DNA from: Lachnospiraceae bacterium | Lineage (GTDB): Bacteria; Bacillota; Clostridia; Lachnospirales; Lachnospiraceae | Reading direction: 5' to 3' | Assembly: GCA_017431345.1 (NCBI GenBank) | Contig: JAFRLH010000048.1 | Span: 17,402 to 81,401 of the forward strand | Length of the DNA: 64,000 nt | In this document: piece after piece, positions 53,016 to 62,448 of the stretch | Layout of the letters: each line of letters starts with the position of its first letter | Numbering within the stretch: position 1 is the stretch's first letter | The notes under the pieces: model-generated | The model's input: only the letters and a program-made list of their open reading frames with translations | The model's database searches: none | What the model was told of the DNA's origin: nothing | Position numbers and translations under genes: made by a program

Positions 53016-55592
53016 TTATTTTACCTCCACAGTAATTTTCTTCCGCATGCCGTTTACAGCATATACATAGATGTACGTGTTCCCGGGCTTCTTTGCCAGG
53101 ATCCTGCCGGTAAGGCTGACATCCGCGATCTCCGGATCCGCACTCATGAACCGGAGCGTATCCGTGCATTTTCTGAGTTTCTTTTTCGTGTTCCGCTTTT
53201 TGACAGACGCCCGGATCCGGCTCCATTTTCCTGTTTTGAGCGTAAGGGATGCTGCCGTTTTCAGCTTTATTTTCTTTGGATTCGTATATTTTGCGCTGCC
53301 ACCGGACGTATAGGCATGTACAGTCGGGCTCTTGGCAATAGATTTCTTTTTCCCATCCTTTAATACAAACGCTTTTACATAGGCTTTATAGGAAGTCTTT
53401 TTCTTCAGCTTTTTCTTTGTCCAGGAAACGGTCCCTGCTTTCTTTACCGTCTTCACACACTTGTAGGGATACTTCTTTCTGCCAGCGCTGCACCGCGCCA
53501 TGAAGATCTCATAGCCGGAAGCCTCCGGTATTTCCGTCCATTTCAGCTTCAGGGAAGTCTTGCCTTTGGCCGTCATCGATGCAAGCAATAAGTAAGAAGG
53601 TGTTTTTTCCGGCTGCGTCTCCTCCGGCTGCGTTTCCTCCGGTTTCGTTTCCTTCTCCGCAACGGTAAGTTTTCCCTTCTTATACGTTACCGCGTAATTT
53701 GCCGTCACGTCATGAAGCCCGTCTGTGATCTTCACATCTGAAGGAGTGATCTTTCCGTTCTCCGTGACCCTGGCAGTATTTCCGGAGATCAGTTCCACGG
53801 AAAGGATGCTGTGTCCGGTCACAGCGTCTTCAAGGACCACCTGTTCTTTACCGGTAAGGATATCCTCTCCCGCCTGCACAGTCTGGTCTTTTGCTGTGAC
53901 GACAACATCTTTCTTTGCAATGGCAAACGATTTTTCAGCGGTCCCGTAATACCGCCCCGTACCTTCGATCGTCACTTTTGCCTTTCCCGCATCGACATTG
54001 TCACTGAATGTTACCGTATAATCGGTCCCTTCCTGCAGCAGCGTTCCGTTCACTTTTACTTCCGGTTCAAAGATCTGCGGCTTCCCGCTGTATACACGAT
54101 CATCCGCTCCGCTGATCTCTGCTTTTTCCAGGGAGAAGACATGATCTTTGTGATCAGAAGCATAAAAAGGAATCAGTGCAAGCGAAAGATTGTTGAGCCA
54201 GCTCCTGTTATTCGCTCTCCAGATATCCAGCGTATTGATCACTGCGCCGCGGACTCTGGTATTGGAGGATGCGCCGGGCATCCTTACATTGCTGACGGAA
54301 CTCAGCACATAAATTTTGTCTCCCTCATAGCCCAGATACAGCATTTCGTGGCCTTTGAAGAAAAGGATCGTTCCAATGGGAAGACGCTTGATCATGGCTG
54401 TCTTTTCCTCATCGGAAAGCGCAGACAGGTCATACTCCTTCATGACGCCGTTGTTCCTCCCGCATCCCCTGGGAAGGTCGAGCCCGAAGCAGGCATAGAC
54501 ATCCCTGCAGAATCCCGAGCAGTCGTCCGACATGAGCATGCTCCCCCAGCCATAGGTATCACCCAGCTGGTTCATAGCCACTGCCATAATGTTTTCGGCA
54601 GTAAGGGGAAGATATCCTTCGCTGACCTTCCTGTTCTCGCCGATCAGGGCGAGCTTTTTCTCATAGGTTCCATCGCTCCTTCTGACCGGCATCCAGACAA
54701 CGTGGTTGTTATGGGCTGTACGGTTGCTGATCCTCCCCTGAATATCCTTTTCGTCCGCCAGCTGCAGCCTGGACCCCATGGTGATCCTTCGGTTTGCCGT
54801 CTCCGGCTGGGAATTGGATGCTTCCGTGAAGATCTTGTCATCGCAGACTACCAGGAGCTGCTCCGAAGGATAATTCCATGCCTCGAGCCATTCGGTTCTG
54901 TCTTGGCAGATCGCAACGTCTTCCGCGGAGATCCATCCGGTCCCGCAGCAGGTAAGCGCTGCATAATATTTTCTGTCCTTAGACATCGTCCGCAGCAGGA
55001 CCGGCTCGTTCACCTTTACGAGCGTCAGGAAGTTATAATCAAAATCAGGATCCTTCGGATCATCCTGCAGTTTCTGCGTCGTAGGAAACGCCAGCAGGCT
55101 GGTCCTCGTCGTACAGACTGCAAACAAAGTGTCACGGATCTGTGCACCGCCATCCAGATCGACATCAGGATCCTGGCAAAGCGCTATAAGAGGATCGTAA
55201 AGCGTATTTTTACTTACCAGATCGCCGTTGCTATTGTATTTTGCTCCTACGCTGTAAAAATAGTCTGCATCGCTCTTCGCACCGCTCATCAGCAGCTGTA
55301 CTCTGGATTTTGCATCATACTGATACTGAGACCATCCAGCCATATTTCTGGTCTCTTTGGAAGTCTTCCAGATGGATTGATTCAGGTCTTTAATATCCTT
55401 TTCGCCGGCAAGCACCCTGTCCGGGTCTCCCAGCTTGTCTGACCAATACGACGCCTTTGACATGGCAGGCGTAACATCCGGCATATAAAGGACTGCCGCG
55501 TATGTCTGCAGCGGGATCACCAGCGAGACCGCCAGGATCAGGATCGCTGCCGCAAAATGCTTTTTATGATTTCTGAAACGGTATTCTTTCAT
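53016..55592 (-). CDS. Secreted NlpC/P60-type cell-wall hydrolase with SH3-like and Big_2-like domains
   Basis: An 858-residue exported protein with a signal peptide (about 1-32). The N-terminal half has bacterial SH3-like segments; the NlpC/P60 catalytic Cys358 (SDDCSGFC) and His415 (FKGHEML) follow. Downstream come a region with KVNGTLLQEGTDYTV, MBG-like repeats, a Thr/Glu/Pro linker (about 650-665), a fibronectin-like segment, and a Lys-rich C-terminal domain ending YVYAVNGMRKKITVEVK. It probably cuts peptidoglycan stem peptides. I use the ATG at 55592; a GTG at 55622 overlaps the upstream stop as GTGA and remains possible. The C-terminal domain is shared with 63678-64000. Confidence 0.88.
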   Translation of the reverse strand: MKEYRFRNHKKHFAAAILILAVSLVIPLQTYAAVLYMPDVTPAMSKASYWSDKLGDPDRVLAGEKDIKDLNQSIWKTSKETRNMAGWSQYQYDAKSRVQLLMSGAKSDADYFYSVGAKYNSNGDLVSKNTLYDPLIALCQDPDVDLDGGAQIRDTLFAVCTTRTSLLAFPTTQKLQDDPKDPDFDYNFLTLVKVNEPVLLRTMSKDRKYYAALTCCGTGWISAEDVAICQDRTEWLEAWNYPSEQLLVVCDDKIFTEASNSQPETANRRITMGSRLQLADEKDIQGRISNRTAHNNHVVWMPVRRSDGTYEKKLALIGENRKVSEGYLPLTAENIMAVAMNQLGDTYGWGSMLMSDDCSGFCRDVYACFGLDLPRGCGRNNGVMKEYDLSALSDEEKTAMIKRLPIGTILFFKGHEMLYLGYEGDKIYVLSSVSNVRMPGASSNTRVRGAVINTLDIWRANNRSWLNNLSLALIPFYASDHKDHVFSLEKAEISGADDRVYSGKPQIFEPEVKVNGTLLQEGTDYTVTFSDNVDAGKAKVTIEGTGRYYGTAEKSFAIAKKDVVVTAKDQTVQAGEDILTGKEQVVLEDAVTGHSILSVELISGNTARVTENGKITPSDVKITDGLHDVTANYAVTYKKGKLTVAEKETKPEETQPEETQPEKTPSYLLLASMTAKGKTSLKLKWTEIPEASGYEIFMARCSAGRKKYPYKCVKTVKKAGTVSWTKKKLKKKTSYKAYVKAFVLKDGKKKSIAKSPTVHAYTSGGSAKYTNPKKIKLKTAASLTLKTGKWSRIRASVKKRNTKKKLRKCTDTLRFMSADPEIADVSLTGRILAKKPGNTYIYVYAVNGMRKKITVEVK

Positions 55593-55618
55593 TGGCTCCG
55601 TCTTCCTCTCCTGCTCCT

Positions 55619-56605
55619 TCACCTTCCGTTTTCCATCACCAGATCATATCCCATTTTGAACAGTTTCCTCTGCGCCGCATCGTCATCCGTCTGGTAATAA
55701 CCGCAGATCATCCCGTAGGAATGGGCTGCTTCGGGGATGGAACTGTCCGCGACCGGCACATTAACGCCTTCACATCCAAGTGCCGCAGCACTTTTATAGG
55801 TTGCCGACGAACCCGCGCCTTTTTTCCCGACAAGCAACCAGCAGCGGTTGTTTGGATCCAGTTCCTTCACATACTGCAGATATTTGGGAATGCTGCACTG
55901 ATAGATCGCCATGTACTGCATGTCCCGCTCCTTCACCATCGCGTCAATCAGTTTGATCATCGTTTTGTAATGGTTTGAATACTTCAGATCGATCACGGCG
56001 TTGCAGCCGTAAGTCTTGCAGGTGTCGAGATAATCCTCGAATTTTGCGATCGGCTGACTCCCGTGTTTTGAACGGACATACAGACCGGAGAGCCGCTTCC
56101 ATGTCGAGCTTTCCACCGATCCGGAAGCGCCGGTCTTGTCTGCCAGTGTCTCGTCATGATAACAGACCAGCACGCTGTCTCCGGACATTCTGACATCGGT
56201 CTCTATGCCGTTGTAGCCGGCCTGCCCGGCAAGCTGAAATGCGTACAGCGAATTCTGGGCAGCCCGTCCGGCCATGCCGGTGTGCGCCACAAGAAGACTT
56301 TTATCGCCGGTATCCTCCGAGATGGTATCATATTCTATCTCTTCTTCCCCGACATCGCCCTCCGCAGCGTATTTGGCGATCAGTTCATCGAGCGTCAGCT
56401 CGCTGTCGTCCGGCTCTGTCTCCTCTTCCTCCTCGAACTCTTCATACCAGTCCGGGTCGAATTCCTCAACATCCTCTTCATCGATCATTGCGCACAGTGT
56501 ATCCGGCATGTTGTTATGGCCCCACGCCGTACTGCTTCCTGCAAGGATCAGCGAAATGATAGCTGCTGCAGCAATGGTTTTCCAATATTTAAACAAACGA
56601 TACAC
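55619..56605 (-). CDS. Secreted glycerophosphodiester phosphodiesterase-like protein
   Basis: A 328-residue exported protein: signal peptide or anchor (about 8-28), an acidic Glu/Asp stretch (40-95), then a GDPD domain. His108, Glu135, Asp137 and His150-Asp151 match catalytic positions, but the usual HRG and EN are replaced by HTG (108-110) and QN (117-118), so activity may be altered. It precedes and nearly overlaps the NlpC/P60 gene, suggesting cell-wall teichoic or lipid phosphate turnover. No strong ribosome binding site is visible. Confidence 0.85.
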   Translation of the reverse strand: MYRLFKYWKTIAAAAIISLILAGSSTAWGHNNMPDTLCAMIDEEDVEEFDPDWYEEFEEEEETEPDDSELTLDELIAKYAAEGDVGEEEIEYDTISEDTGDKSLLVAHTGMAGRAAQNSLYAFQLAGQAGYNGIETDVRMSGDSVLVCYHDETLADKTGASGSVESSTWKRLSGLYVRSKHGSQPIAKFEDYLDTCKTYGCNAVIDLKYSNHYKTMIKLIDAMVKERDMQYMAIYQCSIPKYLQYVKELDPNNRCWLLVGKKGAGSSATYKSAAALGCEGVNVPVADSSIPEAAHSYGMICGYYQTDDDAAQRKLFKMGYDLVMENGR

Positions 56606-56669
56606 TTTCTTTCCTTCTTATTCTCAGGTACTCGCCGGATCCGATCTGACGATTCCGGTCCTCCCGGTT

Positions 56670-57251
56670 TTATTCGGTCTTCTGCGGATAAAGACCGGGC
56701 TTGCAAAGGACTTCATGGATCTTCGTATCCAGAATATCCGCAGAGTACGCCGGTGTAATGATCACTGCCGTATCCACGCCGAAGGAGCTGCCGCCAAGCG
56801 ATACCACGGGTACACCGTACGGAATCGCATCCGTATCCAGTGCCATGACGGCGCATTCAAAAGCCACTTTCATGCCCTGTCCGAATGTTCTCAGGGTCGC
56901 TGCCATCAGTTCCAGCGGATAAACGCCTTTAAACTTTCCGCTGATCCCCCGCTCTCCAGCACTGAGTGCATGCGCACAGGAAACGACCGCTGCTCCGGCG
57001 GCTTCCAGACGCGCCTTCACCTCGGGCGTCATTTTATTCGCGCCGGACAGGACCGCTTTCGAAACTGTCCGCACAACAACGATCTTTCCGTGATATCCCA
57101 GTTCGCCGGCCATCTTCACTGCCAGTTCTCCGGTCTCGCCGGTACCGGAAGGAAGGACTATTGCAGGTGCGTTTATCTCAACAGCTTTCAGGATTGCGAT
57201 CTTAAGGGCTTCAGCCGCATTTTCTTTTCCGGTATTTTCAAATACAGTCAT
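56670..57251 (-). CDS. Stand-alone pyruvate kinase C-terminal-like protein
   Basis: A 193-residue protein matching only the alpha/beta C domain of pyruvate kinase (PK_C): VLPSGTGETGELAVKMA, VVVRTVSKAV and ADILDTKIHEVL segments. There is no barrel with the active site, so it is not a pyruvate kinase. Such proteins occur alone in many anaerobes with unknown ligand. The ATG at 57251 follows AGGAGG-like GGAGGTA. Unlinked to its neighbours. Confidence 0.82.
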   Translation of the reverse strand: MTVFENTGKENAAEALKIAILKAVEINAPAIVLPSGTGETGELAVKMAGELGYHGKIVVVRTVSKAVLSGANKMTPEVKARLEAAGAAVVSCAHALSAGERGISGKFKGVYPLELMAATLRTFGQGMKVAFECAVMALDTDAIPYGVPVVSLGGSSFGVDTAVIITPAYSADILDTKIHEVLCKPGLYPQKTE

Positions 57252-57356
57252 TTTTTACCTCCGCTATATATTGCTTATCCTTTTATCAGGCAGCGTATTC
57301 TTCCACTGAAATATATATTTTATCATTGAAGGAAAATACATGCAACCAAAGCAGAG

Positions 57357-57383
57357 AAAAAAGCCGCGCACGAAGCGCGGCTT
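57357..57383 (-). terminator. Rho-independent terminator of the kdpDE-like operon
   Basis: An exact 9-bp stem (57361-57369 with 57375-57383) and 5-nt loop, with six T residues following on the minus strand. It lies 32 nt after the response regulator stop. Confidence 0.9.
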
Positions 57384-57414
57384 GATAACCATGTGCAATC
57401 GAGCCAGGGGACGG

Positions 57415-58116
57415 TTACTCATCCATCATCCTGTACCCGACTCCCAGTTCCGTCTCGATATATTTCGGCTTTACCGGGTCTTCCTTCAGCTTCCTTCTTA
57501 TATTCGCCATATTCACCCGCAATATCTGGTTATCCGTGGAAACATAGCTGCCCCAGATCTGATTGATCATATAGGAATACGTCAGCACCTTTCCCTGATT
57601 CCGGAACAGCAGCTCCAGGATCTGGAATTCGTGGGCCGTGATATGGATCCGCTCTCCCGCGAGCGTGACGCGGTGATGCGGCACATCCAGCACCAGATCT
57701 CCTCTCTTAAAAATCCCATCCTCGGTCGGAGTACCGGACTGGATCAGTGAGGCATGCCGCAGCGCTGTCCGGATCCTGGCTTTCAGCTCCGAAATGCCGA
57801 ATGGTTTCGCAACATAATCATCCGCGCCCATATCCAGCGCTTTCACCTTCTCATCTTCCCATGTCCTGGCGGATACAACGATCACCGGAATTTCCGGATG
57901 CTGCATTTTCATCTCACCCAAAAGCAGCATGCCATCCTGATCCGGCAGTCCCAGATCCAGCAGAACGAGCGAAGGAAGATGCGACAGGAAGATCGCTTTC
58001 GCATCCCGTGCGCTTTCCGCGATCATGACCTGATACTGCTCGTCCTCCAATGCGCGTTTCATAAAATGCACGATACTTTTGTCATCTTCAACAATCAATA
58101 TTTTCTGCTTCATCAT
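57415..58116 (-). CDS. OmpR/KdpE-family response regulator
   Basis: A 233-residue regulator: receiver domain with phospho-acceptor Asp54 (LLDLGLPDQDG) and the switch Thr/Lys (VVSAR, YVAKPF), then a winged-helix DNA-binding domain (ITAHEFQILELLFRNQGKVL, then NIRRKL, ending ELGVGYRM). Most like KdpE. The ATG at 58116, 9 nt after GGAGG, lies inside the kinase 3' end (29-nt overlap). No kdpFABC potassium pump is in the window, so its target is unknown. Confidence 0.92.
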   Translation of the reverse strand: MMKQKILIVEDDKSIVHFMKRALEDEQYQVMIAESARDAKAIFLSHLPSLVLLDLGLPDQDGMLLLGEMKMQHPEIPVIVVSARTWEDEKVKALDMGADDYVAKPFGISELKARIRTALRHASLIQSGTPTEDGIFKRGDLVLDVPHHRVTLAGERIHITAHEFQILELLFRNQGKVLTYSYMINQIWGSYVSTDNQILRVNMANIRRKLKEDPVKPKYIETELGVGYRMMDE

Positions 58117-59248
58117 AGATGTTGTCCTCCGCCGCATCGAGGCTGAAATAAAAACAGGTTCCCTCACCTGCGTCTACCGCATACAGTCTTGAATTATGTG
58201 CTTTCAGAATACTCTGGCATACAGAAAGACCGATCCCCATTCCTCTGATGGAATCGCCGCGGCGCTCGACCATGACAGGGCTGTCTTCCGCGATCTGGTG
58301 CAGGATATCTTCCGGAAGCCCTCTTCCGTGATCCCTGACCAGGAAACGCACCTTTCCGCCTTCATATTCAAGCGATATCTCGATCGGTTTTACGCTGCCG
58401 GAATGTCTGACCGCATTCTCGATCAGATTGATCAGCACCTGCTCGATCAGCAGCGGATCCATCATCGCCAGCACGATATCGTCCGGCGGTACGAAACTGA
58501 TCTTCGATGCAGGAAATCTCCGGCTGATCTTCGCTATACTGCTCCCGATAATCTCTTCCGGGATCTCCGGCCGCAGCTTCAGGCTCTTCTGCATATCATT
58601 CACCCTGGTAACGGAAAGAATGTTCTGGACCATCACCGACAGCCAGTCTGCGTCAGTTTTGATATCTTCGATCATTTTCGCGCAGTCTTCCGGGATCTCT
58701 GCTTTTCGCTCGGAAAGGATGTAGGAAGCCGAGCCGGAAATGGCCGTCAGCGGCGTCCGGAGATCATGGGAAACCGCCATCAGGATATTGCTCCGCACCG
58801 CATTTTTGGCGTGTGCGATCTCGATCTGGTTCTTTTCCTTCTCCAGCTTCGCATTCATTTCATAGAGTTCCCTGGTCTTTTTCTCTCTTTCCTCCGCTTC
58901 TGCCGCATGCTTTTTCAGGTTTCCTGTGAGTGCGCACACGATCAGTGCCGGGATCAGCATGCTGATCATGGCGACCGGGTAGCCGTTGAATGACACGTTG
59001 AATTCGGCGTATGGTACCATGAAAAAGATATTGATGCAGAAAACGCCGATGATCGATGCTGCGATTCCGTACAGATAGCCGTCGGTCAGCGAGGAAATGA
59101 TGACCACCGCAGCGGCAAAGATCAGCGCCGAATTGTTCTCCACGCCGGTCTTCGGCAAAAGAAGCTGGCTGATTCCGAACGCCAGGAAAAGCACCAGCAA
59201 TGTGATCCCCGCGTCACGAAGTCTGATTTTACTTGTAATCTGCCCCAT
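58088..59248 (-). CDS. KdpD-like sensor histidine kinase lacking the KdpD N-terminal domain
   Basis: A 386-residue kinase: four membrane helices of the DUF4118 type (about 12-110), coiled coil (112-150), HisKA with His161 (AVSHDLRTPLTAI) and HATPase_c (NLIENAVRHS, DHGRGLP, GMGIGLSVCQ). It equals the C-terminal half of KdpD; the roughly 370-residue KdpD and USP domains are missing, as in known short forms. It phosphorylates the overlapping regulator. The ATG at 59248 is preceded by GGGGATG-type sequence, a modest ribosome binding site. Confidence 0.92.
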   Translation of the reverse strand: MGQITSKIRLRDAGITLLVLFLAFGISQLLLPKTGVENNSALIFAAAVVIISSLTDGYLYGIAASIIGVFCINIFFMVPYAEFNVSFNGYPVAMISMLIPALIVCALTGNLKKHAAEAEEREKKTRELYEMNAKLEKEKNQIEIAHAKNAVRSNILMAVSHDLRTPLTAISGSASYILSERKAEIPEDCAKMIEDIKTDADWLSVMVQNILSVTRVNDMQKSLKLRPEIPEEIIGSSIAKISRRFPASKISFVPPDDIVLAMMDPLLIEQVLINLIENAVRHSGSVKPIEISLEYEGGKVRFLVRDHGRGLPEDILHQIAEDSPVMVERRGDSIRGMGIGLSVCQSILKAHNSRLYAVDAGEGTCFYFSLDAAEDNIYDEAENIDC

Positions 59249-59346
59249 GTCTCTGTCCTTTTGTCATCCCCTTACAGAAGGTTATTCTAATAATATACTG
59301 TACTTTCCATCTGTTTTGAATAAAAATGGCATAAAAAAATGGAGCA

Positions 59347-60768
59347 CTATGCCATGCTCCATTTCTTTCCTCTGAGCCGCAGCAGGAAAACAACACCTCT
59401 GGTGAACAGTTCTATTCCCATCGCTGCCCACGCGCCGCTCAAACCATACCGGCCTGACAGGATGTACAGCAGCGGCAGCCGTACGACCCACATACACAGA
59501 AATGTCATCACACTCGGGATCAGCGTATCTCCCGCGCCGCGAAGCACACCGGAAATAACGATCGCGCCTCCGAAGAACGGTTCGGCAAAGGCAATGATTC
59601 TCAGCACCGCAGTCCCGGCTTCCCGGATCGCCGGATCCGGAGAAAGCAGCCCGATCAGCACCGGTGCGAAAATGAACAGCAGAAGACCTGAAACAGCCAT
59701 AATGCCCATGCCGAGCGCGGTGATCATATAGCCGAGGGATCTTGTCATATCATCCCGTTTCGCGCCGATACTCTGTCCAATGATAGCAGACGCGGCTACT
59801 GCAATTCCATAACCCGGCATATAACAGAAGCTCTCAGCGGTGACCGAAAGGGAATGCGCGGCGACCGCCGCAGCGCCAAGTGATGAGATCATGGCGATCT
59901 GAACGACCTGCGCAATATCCTGGATAATGGTATCGAAAGCCACCGGCAGGGCGAGCTTTACGGCTTTGCTGATATCGCTCCGGTTAAATACCAGCCGTTC
60001 GCCGGATCGTTTTGCATAAATGTCCGCCCGCAGCATCGCTCTCAGCATCAGCAATGAACAGGCCAGCACAGCCAATGCTGTACCAAGCGCCGCACCGGCT
60101 ACAGCCAATCCCGCGCCGGGGACAAAGACCCTCACGCCGCCGATCTGCACATACCGCGACGGAAAGATCAGGACTGCATTGAAGATCACATCCAGGAAGC
60201 ACATCATAATATTCAGCGCGGATGGCACTTTCATATTCCCGGAAGCCTGCAGCATCCCGCCGCAGAAATAATTCAGGAATACAGCCGGCAGGGCAAATGC
60301 ATATACAAAAAAATATCTGGTCGCATCACCAGTCACCTCCGGCGCACCGTTCAGCCACACCGGCATCGGAAATGCCAGGATCACGCCAAGCAGTGCCAGC
60401 ACCGCGGCTGTACATAAGCCCATAACAAGGCCTTCCTTCATCAGGTTCCTGGCAGCAGCATCTCTTTTCCCGCCGATCGCCTGGGCTGTCTGAACCGTAA
60501 ATCCGATGCTGACGGAAGTACACAGTCCGGAGAACAGCCATGTCGCAGGAGCCATCATTCCTACCGCAGCAGCCTGCATCGAGCCCAGATGGCCTACCAT
60601 CGAAGCATCAATATACTGCATGACGATCGAGGAGAGTTGCGCCATGATCGCCGGAAGGCTCAGGCTGAAGACCATCCTCGCCTGCTCCGGCAAAGACATC
60701 TTCCTGCCTTCCCTGACGCCGGCCAGCAGATCGGCGCTGTTGTCGTTTTTCTGTGCGTGATGCTTCAT
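59347..60768 (-). CDS. MATE-family multidrug/organic-cation transporter
   Basis: A 473-residue membrane protein with about 12 helices and MATE hallmarks (LSLPAIMAQLSSIVMQYIDA, MVGHLGSMQAAAVG, and a mirrored second half). Substrate unknown. The start is unclear: I use the ATG at 60768 behind AGGAT, but an ATG at about 60699 (MSLPEQARMVF) behind GGCAGGAAG is also plausible, and the frame stays open to 60864 across the upstream hairpin region. A terminator with a competing pairing partner lies just upstream (60789-60862). Confidence 0.9.
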   Translation of the reverse strand: MKHHAQKNDNSADLLAGVREGRKMSLPEQARMVFSLSLPAIMAQLSSIVMQYIDASMVGHLGSMQAAAVGMMAPATWLFSGLCTSVSIGFTVQTAQAIGGKRDAAARNLMKEGLVMGLCTAAVLALLGVILAFPMPVWLNGAPEVTGDATRYFFVYAFALPAVFLNYFCGGMLQASGNMKVPSALNIMMCFLDVIFNAVLIFPSRYVQIGGVRVFVPGAGLAVAGAALGTALAVLACSLLMLRAMLRADIYAKRSGERLVFNRSDISKAVKLALPVAFDTIIQDIAQVVQIAMISSLGAAAVAAHSLSVTAESFCYMPGYGIAVAASAIIGQSIGAKRDDMTRSLGYMITALGMGIMAVSGLLLFIFAPVLIGLLSPDPAIREAGTAVLRIIAFAEPFFGGAIVISGVLRGAGDTLIPSVMTFLCMWVVRLPLLYILSGRYGLSGAWAAMGIELFTRGVVFLLRLRGKKWSMA

Positions 60769-60788
60769 AGATCCTGATCCCGGCAGCC

Positions 60789-60862
60789 GTGCCGTCCTCC
60801 TTCTCAAGACCATAACATAAAAACAAGGACGGCACAAAGAGACTTTTTCTCTCCTGCCGTCC
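60789..60862 (-). promoter_or_regulatory. Terminator with a competing downstream pairing segment, upstream of the MATE gene
   Basis: On the minus strand, GGACGGCA (60862-60855) pairs with TGCCGTCC (60834-60827), followed by TTGTTTTT (to 60819): a terminator 15 nt past the amidohydrolase stop. A third segment, AGGACGGCAC (60798-60789), can pair with the same TGCCGTCC and so compete with the terminator before the MATE gene. Function is inferred. Confidence 0.5.
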
Positions 60863-60876
60863 AAAATGGTTTATCC

Positions 60877-62448
60877 TCAATAAGCGGTGCTCGTGCTGGT
60901 CATTGCATCGATCACGGTCTTCGCCACAGGCTGTTTGCAGCTTTTATATACACGGCCGCGGAGAAGCAGTTTCTCCACCTTCAGATTTCCGATCTCTTCC
61001 GCCGGAATCTCATACGGATCCTCGGACAGAATGACCATGTCGGCGATCTTTCCGGCCTCCAGGCTTCCTCGCTGCTGCTCATCAAACGTTGTATAATACC
61101 CGTTTATGGTACACATCCTCAGCGCGTCCTGAATCGTGACTGCTTCGTCCCTGTTCGGATTGTTGACTGCCTTGTCCAGCCAAACGATCGGATCCGGGAA
61201 TGTGCACGGCGCATCCGAGCCGAAGGAAACATTAATGCCGTTATCCATAAATGTCCGGATCGGGTTCAGGCGGCTGCAGCGTTCCGCCCCCATGATCTTC
61301 TCTAGGTACTCATCCGGCTCCTGCTTCCAGCCGATGAAGGCACTCTGGACCGGCATCTGAATATTGTATTCACTGCAGATCTTTATACCCTCCTCCGTAG
61401 GCAGGCAGTCATGAATAATGCCGTGACGATGATCCTCTCTCGGGAAATCGTCCAATGCTGCTTTCAGCGCTCGCGTCGCCTGATCGAACGCCTTGTCACC
61501 GATGGCATGCATCTCGATCTGCAGCCCTGCGCGATTGGCTTCTTTGCAGAACTGCGTGACTTTCTCATCCGTATAATACAGGACGCCTTCTCCGCCTTCT
61601 TCATCCGTATACGGTTCATTCATCGCCGCATCATGCGAACCGAAGCATCCGTCGAGAGCGCTCTCAAAGCAGCCGCCGATGCGGGGAAGCTTCCTGGAAG
61701 TCGCGACTTTTATATTCATCGGCTGCGGGAAGACTCTCAACTGGAAACCGTTCTGCAGGGATTTCGCGAAGAGCTTTTCCATCGTGATATCGAGATTTCC
61801 GGCAAAACCGACACCGCTGACGGTGTGCACCATACCGATGCCTTTCGACGCCATCAGATCAACTGCATCCTGCATGTTGGCGATCAGTTCGATCAGCGAA
61901 AGCGAGCTGGACATATAATCCGAGAACTTGAAGAACGCTTCCTGATTCATCTCGCCGGTATCCGGATGATACCCTCTGAGATCCTTTATTTTGCTGTCCA
62001 TTTTTGCAAGCAGTTTTGAATTGACGATACAGGCATGTCCGTCGTATTTAACGACCATGATTTCCTTATCCGGACAGACCGCATCCAGTTCTTCCCGGCT
62101 GATCAGGCGTTTCTCTTTCACGGAGTACGGCGACGCGCCGAAAGCGACCAGCATCTTTGATTTGGAACGGGCAGCAAAATCTCTGACCATCTCCGAGATC
62201 TCTTCATTTGACTCAGCATCCATCACGTTCAGGCCGGCCTGAAATGTCGAAAAGGACGCGAAATGCTGGTGCGTATCGACAAAGGCAGGGATCAGCGCTC
62301 TGCGGCCGAGCTTCAGGCGCTTCACATCTTTGTACTGCTCCGGAAGCTCATTTCCGACGAAGACGATACGGCCTTTGTCCTCGACCAGATACCGGAAAAC
62401 ATCATTATTTTTGTTTACAGACAGTATCTTTCCTTCAAAACATTTCAT
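60877..62448 (-). CDS. YtcJ-like metal-dependent amidohydrolase
   Basis: A 523-residue protein of the amidohydrolase superfamily: metal ligands in THQH (59-62), further His residues in EMHAIGDKAFD and HDCLP, and the Asp in SFGSDAPCTFPDP. The N- and C-terminal strands form the composite beta domain (KMLVAF, AGKIADMVIL). Close to YtcJ-type enzymes of unknown substrate, acting on N-acyl or cyclic amides. The ATG at 62448 follows AAGGAGG. A terminator with a competing segment lies directly downstream. Confidence 0.9.
   Translation of the reverse strand: MKCFEGKILSVNKNNDVFRYLVEDKGRIVFVGNELPEQYKDVKRLKLGRRALIPAFVDTHQHFASFSTFQAGLNVMDAESNEEISEMVRDFAARSKSKMLVAFGASPYSVKEKRLISREELDAVCPDKEIMVVKYDGHACIVNSKLLAKMDSKIKDLRGYHPDTGEMNQEAFFKFSDYMSSSLSLIELIANMQDAVDLMASKGIGMVHTVSGVGFAGNLDITMEKLFAKSLQNGFQLRVFPQPMNIKVATSRKLPRIGGCFESALDGCFGSHDAAMNEPYTDEEGGEGVLYYTDEKVTQFCKEANRAGLQIEMHAIGDKAFDQATRALKAALDDFPREDHRHGIIHDCLPTEEGIKICSEYNIQMPVQSAFIGWKQEPDEYLEKIMGAERCSRLNPIRTFMDNGINVSFGSDAPCTFPDPIVWLDKAVNNPNRDEAVTIQDALRMCTINGYYTTFDEQQRGSLEAGKIADMVILSEDPYEIPAEEIGNLKVEKLLLRGRVYKSCKQPVAKTVIDAMTSTSTAY

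Noticed and set aside
53811-55442. Open frame of about 540 codons antisense to the NlpC/P60 gene
   Set aside because: Opposite a protein with signal peptide and catalytic Cys/His; no motif or start signal of its own.
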